Shown: one piece after another, positions 1 through 7,375 of the stretch
How the letters are laid out: every line of letters starts with the position of its first letter
Position numbering within the stretch: the first letter of the stretch is position 1
Source of the DNA: Paracoccaceae bacterium
Lineage (GTDB): Bacteria; Pseudomonadota; Alphaproteobacteria; Rhodobacterales; Rhodobacteraceae
Assembly (NCBI GenBank): GCA_007119835.1
Contig: SKOX01000147.1
Location: forward strand, 1 to 13,293
Length of the DNA stretch: 13,293 nt
Direction of reading: 5' to 3'
Program-made: the position numbers and the translations under genes
The notes under the pieces: generated by a model
Told to the model about the DNA's origin: nothing
Database searches by the model: none
The model's input: the letters and a program-made list of their open reading frames with translations, nothing else

Positions 1-1378
1 CCAGGGCGCCCGTGTCGGGATCGCGCTCGAACATCGGGAAATCGACGATCCAGGCGAACTCGAACTTCTCCCGGTCGGTCAGCCCGAGCTCCTCGCCGAT
101 CACCACCCGCGCCTTCGCCGCGACCGGCTCGAACTCCTCCGGCCGCCCGGCGACGAAGAACACCGCGTCCTCAACTCCCAAGTCGAACTTCTGCCGTATC
201 GCTTCGGTCCGTTCTGGCCCAAGCGCTTTAGCAATGGGTCCAGCCGCTTCAGGCGGCACGCTGCCGGTAGAAGATACGATTTCTTTCATTTCTGGCGCAC
301 GCCAGAAGATATACCCCATCCCCGGCAAGCCCTCGCCTTGCGCGAAGGCGTTCATCCGGTCGCAGAACTTGCGGCTGCCGCCGCCCTTGGCGGGGATGGC
401 GCGGACCTCCGTCCCCTCCTTCTCGAGCAGCGAGGCGAAGATCTTGAACCCGGAGCCGCGGAAATGCTCGCTGACAGGCTCCATGCGGATCGGGTTTCGC
501 AGGTCGGGCTTGTCGGTGCCGTACCAGCGCATCGCGTCGCGATAGCCGATCCGCGGGAAGCTCTGGGTAACCGGGCGCCCGCCGCCGAACTCCTCGAAGA
601 CACCGCGCATCACCGGCTCGATCGCCGCGAAGACGTCCTCCTGGGTCGCGAAACTCATCTCGACGTCGAGCTGGTAGAACTCGCCCGGGCTCCTGTCCGC
701 GCGCGGATCCTCGTCGCGGAAGCAGGGCGCGATCTGGAAGTAGCGGTCGAAGCCCGCGACCATGATCAGCTGCTTGAACTGCTGCGGCGCCTGCGGCAGC
801 GCGTAGAACTTGCCCGGATGGAGCCGCGACGGCACCAGGAAGTCGCGCGCTCCTTCAGGGCTCGACGCGGTCAGGATGGGGGTCTGGAACTCGGTGAATC
901 CCCCCTCCATCATCCGGTGCCTGAGGCTTGCCACCACCTGCGAGCGCAGCATGATCGCCCGGTGCAGCCGCTCCCGCCGCAGGTCGAGGAAACGGTACCT
1001 CAGTCGCGTCTCTTCCGGGTATTCCGGCTCGCCGAAGACCGGCAGCGGCAGGTCCGCCGCCTCCGACAGGACCTCCATCTCTCGGATGAAGACCTCGATC
1101 TCGCCGGTCGGGATCTTCGGGTTGACGAGCTCCGGCGCCCGCGCCTTCACCACGCCGTCGATCCGGATCACCCATTCGGCCCGCACCCGCTCCACGGCGC
1201 GGAAGGCGGGGCTGTCCTCGTCGCACAGGATCTGCGTCACACCGTAATGGTCACGCAGGTCGATGAAGAGCACCCCACCGTGGTCCCTGACCCGGTGCAC
1301 CCAGCCGGACAGGCGCACCGTCGCGCCCACATCGGCATGGGTCAGGGCGGCACAGGTATGACTGCGGTAGCGATGCAT
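1..1378 (-). CDS. aspS: Aspartyl-tRNA synthetase, C-terminus cut by window edge
   Basis: Class II synthetase that charges tRNA with aspartate in the cytoplasm. In organisms that use GatCAB it may also be non-discriminating for tRNA-Asn; I cannot tell which type this is. Read on the minus strand from ATG at 1378 it gives 459 residues with no stop; the family is about 590, so roughly 130 C-terminal residues, including class II motif 3, lie outside. Visible parts: an N-terminal OB-fold anticodon-binding domain (about 1-110, with [12 protein letters not shown] at 24-35), motif 1 region near 145-170, the substrate loop [13 protein letters not shown] (191-203), motif 2 [15 protein letters not shown] (220-234), then the bacterial insertion (GAD) domain about 290-420. 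The start is supported by GAGAGG five bases upstream and a plausible promoter. Residues about 360-405 (roughly 165-300) are encoded at lower GC with AT-ending codons, unlike the rest of the gene. Confidence 0.96.
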   Translation of the reverse strand, partial: MHRYRSHTCAALTHADVGATVRLSGWVHRVRDHGGVLFIDLRDHYGVTQILCDEDSPAFRAVERVRAEWVIRIDGVVKARAPELVNPKIPTGEIEVFIREMEVLSEAADLPLPVFGEPEYPEETRLRYRFLDLRRERLHRAIMLRSQVVASLRHRMMEGGFTEFQTPILTASSPEGARDFLVPSRLHPGKFYALPQAPQQFKQLIMVAGFDRYFQIAPCFRDEDPRADRSPGEFYQLDVEMSFATQEDVFAAIEPVMRGVFEEFGGGRPVTQSFPRIGYRDAMRWYGTDKPDLRNPIRMEPVSEHFRGSGFKIFASLLEKEGTEVRAIPAKGGGSRKFCDRMNAFAQGEGLPGMGYIFWRAPEMKEIVSSTGSVPPEAAGPIAKALGPERTEAIRQKFDLGVEDAVFFVAGRPEEFEPVAAKARVVIGEELGLTDREKFEFAWIVDFPMFERDPDTGAL

Positions 1379-1405
1379 GGGAGCCTCTCGCGATGGGAGC
1401 GCCCG

Positions 1406-1434
1406 CACATACCCGCCGCCCGATGCCCGCGCAA
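1406..1434 (-). promoter_or_regulatory. Candidate sigma-70-type promoter for aspS
   Basis: On the minus strand TTGCGC (1434-1429) and TATGTG (1411-1406) are separated by exactly 17 bases. The predicted start of transcription near 1399 would leave a leader of about 20 bases carrying the GAGAGG ribosome site of aspS. It lies in the 86-base gap between luxR and aspS, so aspS can be transcribed independently of luxR. Boxes are near-consensus only, and GC-rich genomes give chance matches. Confidence 0.4.
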
Positions 1435-1464
1435 GTCCGCCGCCTTGTCGGCAACCGGCAGCGT

Positions 1465-2181
1465 TCAGGGCACGATCATGCCGCGCGCCAGCGCCTGGGC
1501 GACGGCGTGGGTCGTGTTCTGCGCGCCGAGCTTGTGCCGCGCGGAGTCGATGTAGGCCCGGAGCGTGCTCTCGGATATCGAGAGCTGGTCGGCCACCTGC
1601 GCGCGGCTGTGACCGAGGCTCAGCAAAGTCAGCGCCTCCTTCTCCCGCGGCGACAGGTCCGGCGTGGCCTCGGCCACCTCCCTGTTCATCAACCGCATGA
1701 AGTGCTGATGCACCAGATGCGAGATCAGGAGCACGTCCTTGGCGTGCCGCCGGGTCCAGGCCTCCCAGGTGGCGTCGTCCGTCTCATGGTTCACGACAAA
1801 AAGCGCAAACTCCCCGTTCGGACCCCAGATCGGCACCGACCAGCCCTGATTGCCGATACCCGCGCCCCGCGCCTCACGCATCAACTTGCGCGCCTGCGGG
1901 CTCGACCAGTCGAGCATCTTCCAGTCCATCGGGTGGTTGCGTCGCAGCGCGCCGAGTAGGACCGGATCGATCGCCTCATAGTTGTTGGCGAGATAGCGCT
2001 CGGCCCACTCGCGGGAATAGGTGAAGGTGCCGGCGCGCTCACCGCGCTTGTTCACCGTATGGTAGAGTACGTGCTTGACGGCGAGCCAATCGCGAAGCTC
2101 GTGAGTCCATACCTGAAGTTCGTCAATGGACTTCGTGGTCGGCAACCGGTCCAGAAGCGCCTCGAGCTTTTCCCCTGCCAA
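1465..2181 (-). CDS. LuxR-family autoinducer-binding transcriptional regulator (no luxI in window)
   Basis: 238-residue quorum-sensing type regulator. The N-terminal domain (about 15-165) matches the acyl-homoserine-lactone-binding fold and keeps the six residues conserved between LuxR and TraR: W59, Y63, D72, P73, W87 and G113. The C-terminal LuxR helix-turn-helix (about 174-235) starts [10 protein letters not shown] and keeps E180 and G190 of the conserved DNA-binding set. The protein should therefore bind a ligand and DNA, unlike degenerate family members. The start is TTG at 2181 (CTG at 2190 is the only other in-frame option before a stop at 2230-2232). There is no good Shine-Dalgarno, and the start lies inside the upstream small gene, so translational coupling is likely. 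No luxI homologue is present, which makes this a solo or an orphaned member of a pair. The neighbour upstream is ccr. Confidence 0.9.
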   Translation of the reverse strand: MAGEKLEALLDRLPTTKSIDELQVWTHELRDWLAVKHVLYHTVNKRGERAGTFTYSREWAERYLANNYEAIDPVLLGALRRNHPMDWKMLDWSSPQARKLMREARGAGIGNQGWSVPIWGPNGEFALFVVNHETDDATWEAWTRRHAKDVLLISHLVHQHFMRLMNREVAEATPDLSPREKEALTLLSLGHSRAQVADQLSISESTLRAYIDSARHKLGAQNTTHAVAQALARGMIVP

Positions 2182-2335
2182 GGTCCGCAGTTCCCACGCT
2201 TTCCAGGCGCTGGGTGATCTCCCGCGCCGCTACGAAGATTGCATCGTCGAGATGCTCGGCCAGCTCCATCATGCCGTTCTTCTCGGAAAACTGCCTGATA
2301 TCCTTCAAAATATCAATGACCCAGTAAGCCTTCAT
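2123..2335 (-). CDS. Small protein of unknown function, first gene of the luxR unit
   Basis: 70 residues beginning MKAYWVIDILKDIRQF. It has an amphipathic, largely helical look, with a LAEHLDDAIFVAAREI segment at about 26-41 and a Gly/Ala-rich tail from about 50. ATG at 2335 is chosen because GGAGGA stands eight bases upstream; a TTG 21 bases further up has no such site. The last 59 bases overlap the start of luxR in another frame. I recall similar short reading frames next to luxR genes in Rhodobacterales but cannot name a family or function. The tail in the overlap may be unconserved. Function is unknown; a role tied to the regulator is inference from the overlap alone. Confidence 0.65.
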   Translation of the reverse strand: MKAYWVIDILKDIRQFSEKNGMMELAEHLDDAIFVAAREITQRLESVGTADLGRGKARGASGPVADHEVH

Positions 2336-2415
2336 CGTGGCCGTCCTCCGTGGCAAAGGCGTGACGGTATGGTTAATAGCACCGCCCGGAGAACCGCCCT
2401 ACTCGCCAATTCTGA

Positions 2416-2434
2416 CCCCTCCAAAATGGCGGGG
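2416..2434. promoter_or_regulatory. Lux-box-like palindrome upstream of the luxR unit
   Basis: CCCCTCCA (2416-2423), AAA, TGGCGGGG (2427-2434): an inverted repeat of eight bases with one mismatch around a three-base centre, 19 bases in all. It starts 81 bases upstream of the small gene's ATG. Lux boxes of LuxR-family regulators are palindromes of about 18-20 bases, so size, symmetry and place fit an autoregulatory operator. The identity of the binding protein is inferred. Confidence 0.35.
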
Positions 2435-2484
2435 CGGCGATCGCTAAGGCTTTGACATCGCTTGCAATACACAACCATTGAGCG

Positions 2485-2511
2485 AGTCGCGCCCGACATG
2501 GGGGCGCGACT
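2485..2511 (-). terminator. Strong hairpin after ccr, probable 3' end
   Basis: AGTCGCGCCC (2485-2494) and GGGCGCGACT (2502-2511) are a perfect 10-base inverted repeat with a seven-base loop, beginning 20 bases past the ccr stop codon. There is no U-tract after it in the direction of ccr transcription, so it may act with Rho or protect the 3' end rather than be a full intrinsic terminator. It separates ccr from the luxR unit, which is on the same strand. Confidence 0.5.
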
Positions 2512-2531
2512 GCAACCTATGGTCGAAAGAG

Positions 2532-3830
2532 TTAACGGATGGTTTTGCTCGCTTCGAGAGCGTCCGAGAAGGTGCGCAGCCCCGGCTGAGACACGTTGAC
2601 GAGCACCGCCATGTTCCCGGGCTTATGCTCGTTGCGGTACATCTTCATGTGCGCGTCGGGAATCTCCGCCCACGGGAAGACCTCGGACATGCAAGGATCG
2701 AGACGGCGCTCGAGCATCAGCTGGTTCGCGGCGGACGCCTGCTTGAGATGGGCGAAATGGCTGCCCTGGACCCGCTTCTGGTGCGACCAGAGATAGCGCG
2801 CGTCCATCGTCAGGTTGAACCCCGTGGTCCCCGCGCAGATCACCACCATGCCGCCGCGCTTGACCAGCAGCACCGAGACCGGGAAGGTCGCCTCGCCGGG
2901 ATGCTCGAACACCATGTCGACGTTGACACCCTTGCCGGTGACGTCCCAGATCGCCTTGCCGAAGCGGCGGGCCTCCTTCATCCACGCCGCGTACTCGGGC
3001 GTGTTCACCGTGGGCATCTGACCCCAGCAGCCGAATTCCTTCCGGTTGATCGCGCCCTTGGCGCCGATGCCCAGAATGTAGTCGCGCTTGCTCTCGTCCG
3101 AGATCACCGCCACCGCGTTGGCGCCCGCCGTATTGGCCAGCTGCACCGCATAGACACCGAGGCCACCCGTGGCGCCCCAGACGAGCACGTTCTGCCCCGG
3201 CTTCAGCTCGTGCGGCTTGTGGCCGAACAGCATCCGGTAGGCGGTGGCGAGCGTCAGCGTGTAGCAGGCGCTCTCCTCCCAGGTCAGGTGCTGGGGCCGG
3301 CGCATCAGCTGGCGCGACTGCACCCGCGCGAACTGGGCGAAGGATCCGTCCGGCGTCTCGTAGCCCCAGATCCTCTGGGAGGCCGAGAACATGGGGTCGC
3401 CGCCGTTGCACTCCTCGTCGTCGCCGTCGTCCTGGTTGCAGTGCACGACCACTTCGTCGCCGACCTTCCAGCGCCTGACCTTGTCGCCGACCGCCCAGAC
3501 GATGCCGGCGGCGTCGGAGCCGATCACGGCGTAGGGCGCCTTGTGGACGTCGAAGACCGAGACGGGCGTGCCGAGACAGGCCCAGACGCCGTTGTAGTTG
3601 ACACCCGCGGCCATGACGAAGATCAGGACCTCGTCCGGGCCGATCGCGGGAGTGTCGACGACCTCGACCTTCAGGCTGTCCTTCGGCTCGCCGTGGCGCT
3701 CGCGGCGCAGCACCCAGGCATGCATCTTCGGCGGGACGTAGCCGAGCGGCGGGATTTCACCCACCTCGTAGAGATCCTTCTGGGGCGCGTCGTACGCGGG
3801 CTGGGCCGTCGGGGCGTCCAGGGGGGCCAT
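2532..3830 (-). CDS. ccr: Crotonyl-CoA carboxylase/reductase
   Basis: Catalyses NADPH-dependent reductive carboxylation of crotonyl-CoA with CO2 to (2S)-ethylmalonyl-CoA, the defining step of the ethylmalonyl-CoA pathway for acetyl-CoA assimilation. The 432-residue protein is a medium-chain dehydrogenase/reductase. The GroES-like part comes first, with the conserved stretches AAGVNYNGVWA (74-84) and HCNQDDGDDEECNGGDPM (130-147). The NADPH fold carries WGATGGLG (218-225). The late segments FEHPGEATFPVS (308-319) and QGSHFAHLKQ (355-364) follow. N80 and H358 probably correspond to active-site residues described for CO2 binding in characterised homologues. Sequence and length match the R. sphaeroides enzyme I remember almost block by block. 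ATG at 3830 has AGGAG six bases upstream. Divergent from ecm and sharing its control region. Confidence 0.97.
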   Translation of the reverse strand: MAPLDAPTAQPAYDAPQKDLYEVGEIPPLGYVPPKMHAWVLRRERHGEPKDSLKVEVVDTPAIGPDEVLIFVMAAGVNYNGVWACLGTPVSVFDVHKAPYAVIGSDAAGIVWAVGDKVRRWKVGDEVVVHCNQDDGDDEECNGGDPMFSASQRIWGYETPDGSFAQFARVQSRQLMRRPQHLTWEESACYTLTLATAYRMLFGHKPHELKPGQNVLVWGATGGLGVYAVQLANTAGANAVAVISDESKRDYILGIGAKGAINRKEFGCWGQMPTVNTPEYAAWMKEARRFGKAIWDVTGKGVNVDMVFEHPGEATFPVSVLLVKRGGMVVICAGTTGFNLTMDARYLWSHQKRVQGSHFAHLKQASAANQLMLERRLDPCMSEVFPWAEIPDAHMKMYRNEHKPGNMAVLVNVSQPGLRTFSDALEASKTIR

Positions 3831-4092
3831 GTTGTGCTCCTCTCGCGGGCGAAATATCGGCGCGCCCAGCGCAACAAAGTTACCGACGGACGCTCCCGAT
3901 CATCCAATACATTATCCAAATCTAGACGCAACCGCATCGTGCAGTGCAGTGATGCCGCAAGATCGTTTGGATTGATCCCGCCTTCACGCAACAATCTTGC
4001 GGGGATTTGCGCTGCACCGCGAAAGGCATTAGCGTGGCCCGAAAGGCGCGGCGCGATTCGGCGCTGCCTGTAGCCATGCTCGAGGACAGATG
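3831..4092. promoter_or_regulatory. Shared divergent control region of ccr and ecm with a CGCAA/TTGCG cluster
   Basis: This 262-base gap must hold the promoters for both genes. The pentamer CGCAA occurs at 3870, 3927, 3956 and 3987 and, inverted, at 3997 and 4007: six copies against an expectation of about one or fewer. They build a 15-base palindrome CGCAA-CAATC-TTGCG (3987-4001), a TTGCG direct repeat spaced ten bases, and a wider perfect inverted repeat CCGCAAGAT/ATCTTGCGG (3955-3963 and 3994-4002). An AT-rich stretch at 3903-3924 with two ATCCAA copies 12 bases apart may carry a promoter. Ethylmalonyl and propionyl-CoA pathway genes in this group are controlled by regulators such as the ScfR family (RamB/PccR), whose sites as I recall contain TTTGCAAA-like halves. 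The match to TTGCG is suggestive only. Confidence 0.55.
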
Positions 4093-6060
4093 ATGAGCGA
4101 GACGCAGCGCGACAAACCCTGGCTGTTCCGGACCTATGCCGGCCACTCCACGGCGGAGAAGTCGAACGCCCTCTACCGCTCGAACCTGGCGAAGGGCCAG
4201 ACCGGACTCTCCATCGCCTTCGACCTGCCGACCCAGACCGGCTACGACAGCGACCACATCCTCGCCCGCGGTGAGGTCGGCAAGGTCGGCGTGCCGATCA
4301 GCCATCTCGGCGACATGCGGATGCTCTTCCGCGACATCCCGCTCGATGCGATGAACACCTCGATGACGATCAACGCCACCGCGCCGTGGCTGCTCGCCCT
4401 CTACATCGCGGTGGCCGAGGAACAGGGCGCCGATCCCGCCAAGCTCACCGGCACCGTTCAGAACGACATCATCAAGGAATACCTCTCCCGCGGCACCTAC
4501 GTCTTCCCCCCCGCGCCCTCGCTCAAGCTGATCGCCGACGTCGCGGAATACTGCTACCGCGAGGTGCCGAAGTGGAACCCGATGAACGTCTGCTCCTACC
4601 ACCTGCAGGAAGCCGGAGCGACGCCCGAGCAGGAGCTCGCCTTCGCGCTTGCAACCGCGACCGCCGTTCTGGACCAGGTCCGCGGCCAGGTGAGCGATGA
4701 GGACTTCCCCCAGGTCGTCGGCCGCATCTCCTTCTTCGTCAACGCCGGCATCCGGTTCGTCACCGAGATGTGCAAGATGCGCGCCTTCGTCGACCTCTGG
4801 GACGAGATCTGCCGCGACCGCTACGGCGTCGATGACCCAAAGCTGCGGCGCTTCCGCTACGGCGTCCAGGTCAACTCGCTCGGCCTGACCGAGCAGCAGC
4901 CGGAGAACAACGTCTACCGCATCCTGATCGAGATGCTGGCCGTCGTCCTCTCCAAGCGGGCCCGCGCCCGCGCCGTTCAGCTCCCGGCCTGGAACGAGGC
5001 CCTGGGCCTGCCGCGGCCCTGGGACCAGCAATGGTCGCTGCGGATGCAGCAGATCATGGCCTACGAGACCGACCTGCTCGAATATGCCGACCTCTTCGAC
5101 GGCAACCCGGCGGTCTCCGCCAAGGTCGAGGAGCTGAAGGACGGCGCCCGCGCCCAGCTTGCTCGGATCGACGGCATGGGCGGCGCCGTCGCGGCGATCG
5201 ACTACATGAAGGGCGAGCTCGTCGCGGCGAACACCGCGCGACTTTCCGGCATCGAGGCGGGCGAGACGGTCGTCGTCGGCGTCAACAGGTTCACCGGCGG
5301 AGAGCCGAGCCCGCTGACCGCGGGCGATGACGGCATCATGGTCGTCGATCCTGAGGTCGAGGCCGACCAGATCGCCCGGCTCGAGGCCTGGCGCGCCGAA
5401 CGGGACGATGCCGCCGTCGCCGCCGCCCTCGAGGCGCTGCGCGCGGCCGCACGCGAAGGCCGGAACGTCATGCCGCCGTCGGTTGCCGCCGCCAAGGCCG
5501 GCGCGACGACCGGCGAATGGGGTGCCGCCATGCGGGACGTGTTCGGCGAATACCGCGCGCCGACCGGCGTGGCGAAGGCCGTCGGCGCGGTCCGTGGCAA
5601 TCTCGACGAGGTTCGCGCCAACGTCGACGAGGTCAATGCCCGCCTTGGCCGGCGCCTGAAGTTCCTCGTCGGCAAGCCGGGCCTCGACGGCCACTCGAAC
5701 GGCGCCGAGCAGATTGCGGTGCGCGCCCGGGACGCCGGGATGGAGGTCGTATACGAGGGCATCCGGCTCACCCCGGCGCAGATCGTCAACGCCGCGCTGG
5801 AGGAGTCGGTGCATGTCGTCGGGCTCTCGATCCTCTCGGGTTCGCACCTGCCGCTCGTCCGCGACATCCTCGACCGCATGCGCTCCGCCGGGCTCGAGGA
5901 CGTGCCGCTGGTCGTCGGCGGGATCATTCCCGACGCGGATGCGGAAGCGCTGCGCGCCATGGGCGTCGCGCGCGTCTACACGCCGAAGGACTTCGACCTG
6001 AACCGCATCATGCTGGACATCGTCGAACTCGCCGGCGGTCAAGGCCGCAAGGCCGCCTGA
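4093..6060 (+). CDS. ecm: Ethylmalonyl-CoA mutase, adenosylcobalamin-dependent
   Basis: Converts (2R)-ethylmalonyl-CoA to (2S)-methylsuccinyl-CoA by B12 radical rearrangement, the step after Ccr and an epimerase. About 655 residues, one chain. The N-terminal TIM-barrel substrate domain (about 1-480) contains GLSIAFDLPTQTGYDSD and the MTINATAPWLLALY block. A linker follows, then the C-terminal cobalamin-binding domain (about 520-645) with the lower-ligand motif GLDGHSNG (DxHxxG; Asp, His and Gly present), then GLSILSGSHL and VVGGIIP. This architecture and sequence are those of Ecm/MeaA, shorter than methylmalonyl-CoA mutase large subunits. Two ATGs stand in tandem at 4090 and 4093; GAGGA lies six bases before the second and only three before the first, so 4093 is preferred. 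Transcribed divergently from ccr. Confidence 0.95.
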   Translation: MSETQRDKPWLFRTYAGHSTAEKSNALYRSNLAKGQTGLSIAFDLPTQTGYDSDHILARGEVGKVGVPISHLGDMRMLFRDIPLDAMNTSMTINATAPWLLALYIAVAEEQGADPAKLTGTVQNDIIKEYLSRGTYVFPPAPSLKLIADVAEYCYREVPKWNPMNVCSYHLQEAGATPEQELAFALATATAVLDQVRGQVSDEDFPQVVGRISFFVNAGIRFVTEMCKMRAFVDLWDEICRDRYGVDDPKLRRFRYGVQVNSLGLTEQQPENNVYRILIEMLAVVLSKRARARAVQLPAWNEALGLPRPWDQQWSLRMQQIMAYETDLLEYADLFDGNPAVSAKVEELKDGARAQLARIDGMGGAVAAIDYMKGELVAANTARLSGIEAGETVVVGVNRFTGGEPSPLTAGDDGIMVVDPEVEADQIARLEAWRAERDDAAVAAALEALRAAAREGRNVMPPSVAAAKAGATTGEWGAAMRDVFGEYRAPTGVAKAVGAVRGNLDEVRANVDEVNARLGRRLKFLVGKPGLDGHSNGAEQIAVRARDAGMEVVYEGIRLTPAQIVNAALEESVHVVGLSILSGSHLPLVRDILDRMRSAGLEDVPLVVGGIIPDADAEALRAMGVARVYTPKDFDLNRIMLDIVELAGGQGRKAA

Positions 6061-6116
6061 CGAAGCGGGGCAGGCCGGCGACGAAGGACCGTCGGCCGCC
6101 CGGGCCCGCACACACG

Positions 6117-6145
6117 GAGCCGGCGGCCCGTGGCGCCGCCGGCTC
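6117..6145. terminator. GC-rich hairpin between convergent ecm and the zinc-ribbon gene
   Basis: GAGCCGGCGGC (6117-6127) and GCCGCCGGCTC (6135-6145) form a perfect 11-base stem with a seven-base loop. It sits 56 bases after the ecm stop and 51 bases after the stop of the opposing gene, so it can serve both as a bidirectional transcript end. No U-tract follows on either strand. Confidence 0.6.
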
Positions 6146-6196
6146 GGCTTCGCACCGGGCAGTATGCGGTCCGCGCACGTCGCTGCCCAAGTGTGG

Positions 6197-6430
6197 TCAG
6201 ACGCGATCGCGCAGCCGGTTTTCGCCGGCCTTTTCGGCGCAATGTGCGCAGCAGAACGTCTTGCCCTCCGCCTCGAGCCCATGACCGACGATGCGGATGC
6301 CGCAGTGCTCGCAGGTCGGCGCGAGCTTGTGGATCGCGCACTCGAAGCTGTCGAACGTGAAGGTCTGCCCGCCCATCGAAACCTCGAAGGCCTTGTCGTA
6401 GCTGTTGCCGCAAGTGTCACAGGTCGACAT
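6197..6430 (-). CDS. Small eight-cysteine zinc-ribbon / bacterial metallothionein-like protein
   Basis: 77 residues with two metal-site blocks: C4-x2-C7 with C31 and H34, and C40-x2-C43 with C60, C61 and C64. Additional histidines are at H42, H50 and H63. The pattern CEHCGIRIVGHG followed by FCCAHCA is what I recall from short proteins annotated as prokaryotic metallothionein or TRASH-like zinc ribbons. It probably binds one or two zinc ions; storage, sensing or a structural role cannot be told apart from sequence. ATG at 6430 has AAGGAG seven bases upstream, a strong site. An AT-rich TTTATAA lies just ahead of that. Divergent from the PRC-barrel gene and convergent with ecm. Confidence 0.8.
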   Translation of the reverse strand: MSTCDTCGNSYDKAFEVSMGGQTFTFDSFECAIHKLAPTCEHCGIRIVGHGLEAEGKTFCCAHCAEKAGENRLRDRV

Positions 6431-6489
6431 GCCGAAGCTCCTTATAAATTTGCCAGCGCGTCAGAGCGACGGCGCCGCTGGCAGGCCAA

Positions 6490-6518
6490 CGCCTTGGAAG
6501 ACACCGCGTTCCAAGGCG
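6490..6518. repeat. Perfect 10-base inverted repeat, part of a three-copy TTCCAAGGC family
   Basis: CGCCTTGGAA (6490-6499), nine-base loop, TTCCAAGGCG (6509-6518). A third copy, TTCCAAGGCCGAA at 6602-6614, differs from 6509-6521 by one base and ends in the Shine-Dalgarno of the PRC-barrel gene. If this region is transcribed rightwards, the left arm can pair with either right-hand copy. It may instead be an operator for the divergent pair. Confidence 0.55.
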
Positions 6519-6623
6519 GAACCGCGCTTGCGCCGAGACGTTTTTCTTTGTTGAAGGTGTCTGCGGCGCCGGGCCGGCGTGCCCGGGCGGCCGACGCGTC
6601 GTTCCAAGGCCGAAGGAAACGCC

Positions 6624-7355
6624 ATGCTCATTCGCTATCAGGACCTTGTCACGCTCCAGCTCGTCGCCACCGACGGCTCCACACACGCAGTCGAGGACAT
6701 ATTCATCACCGACAAGGACCAGCGGGTGACCTATGTCGTGGCCGACATCGGCGGCTGGTTCGCCGACCGCAATGCGATGATCAGCATCGAGCGCTTCGGC
6801 GAGCCAGACGTTGCCGGCACACGCTGGCCCTGCACCCTCGACGATGCCGCGCTCGAAGAGCGGCCGGCGCCCAAGTCGGAGGTCGAGCCCGGCCAGAAGA
6901 CCCTTCCCGACGCCATGCTCGGCCCGGTCGGCGGCCGGGTCTCGCCCCGGCTGCTCTATGGCTCGGCGGGCGACGACGCCTTGCCGATCCCGCCGAAGGC
7001 CGACCCGAAGCACAAGGCCCCCGAGGGCGCCACCGTCCGGTCGGTCGGCGAGTGGATTCTCGACACCGACGTGCATGCGAGTGACGGGCCGGCCGGCAAG
7101 CTGATGGATGTCATCTTCCACACGTCGGACTGGAAGGCGCGCTACATCGTCATCGAGACCGGCAGCGGAGGACTGCCCCAGAACCAGCGGGTGATCGAGG
7201 CGACCCACGTCGCCGAGGCGGACTTCGATGCCCGCACGGTGAAGCTCACGCTGCCGAACGAGCAGGTCCAGAAGGCGCTCGACCTTCACGAAGTCGATAA
7301 CGTCGAGGGGAAGTGGTACAACAAGGTCCTCGCCTATTACGGCCTCCAGTCCTGA
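6624..7355 (+). CDS. Protein with two PRC-barrel domains
   Basis: 243 residues. The first PRC-barrel-like unit spans about 8-58 (LQLVATDGSTHAVEDIFI, then YVVADIGGWF). A Pro/Lys-rich linker of about 80 residues (60-137) follows, then a second unit at about 138-192 (SVGEWILDTDVHASDG, GKLMDVIFH, RYIVIETG). PRC barrels occur in RimM, photosynthetic reaction centre H subunits and many small stress-related proteins of alphaproteobacteria; this stand-alone double arrangement is of the last kind and its role is not known. There is no signal peptide or membrane segment, so it is probably cytoplasmic. ATG at 6624 is favoured by AAGGA six bases upstream and because the first domain begins at once; an upstream in-frame ATG at 6579 would add 15 low-complexity residues. 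Confidence 0.85.
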   Translation: MLIRYQDLVTLQLVATDGSTHAVEDIFITDKDQRVTYVVADIGGWFADRNAMISIERFGEPDVAGTRWPCTLDDAALEERPAPKSEVEPGQKTLPDAMLGPVGGRVSPRLLYGSAGDDALPIPPKADPKHKAPEGATVRSVGEWILDTDVHASDGPAGKLMDVIFHTSDWKARYIVIETGSGGLPQNQRVIEATHVAEADFDARTVKLTLPNEQVQKALDLHEVDNVEGKWYNKVLAYYGLQS

Positions 7356-7375
7356 GACCGGCGGGGGATCGACAC

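Noticed and set aside
338..1555. 405-codon plus-strand frame opposite aspS
   Set aside because: Shadow of aspS, which shows class II synthetase motifs on the minus strand; this frame crosses the aspS promoter gap.
2336..2356. Upstream TTG start adding seven residues to the small gene before luxR
   Set aside because: The strong GGAGGA site would lie inside the extended gene; it is correctly placed for ATG 2335.
2452..2457. Consensus TTGACA on the plus strand as a promoter
   Set aside because: No suitable -10 hexamer 16-18 bases downstream and no plus-strand gene begins before 4090.
2478..4073. 531-codon open frame on the plus strand opposite ccr
   Set aside because: Antisense shadow of ccr with His/Arg/Val-rich composition; it crosses the ccr promoter region and has no recognisable domain.
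3922..6420. 832-codon open frame on the minus strand opposite ecm
   Set aside because: It mirrors ecm in a high-GC genome, has Asp/Gly/Val/Ala/Arg-rich low-complexity content, runs through two intergenic regions and matches no family.
6579..6623. N-terminal extension of the PRC-barrel protein from ATG 6579
   Set aside because: Added residues are low-complexity, and the AAGGA site is correctly spaced for ATG 6624.
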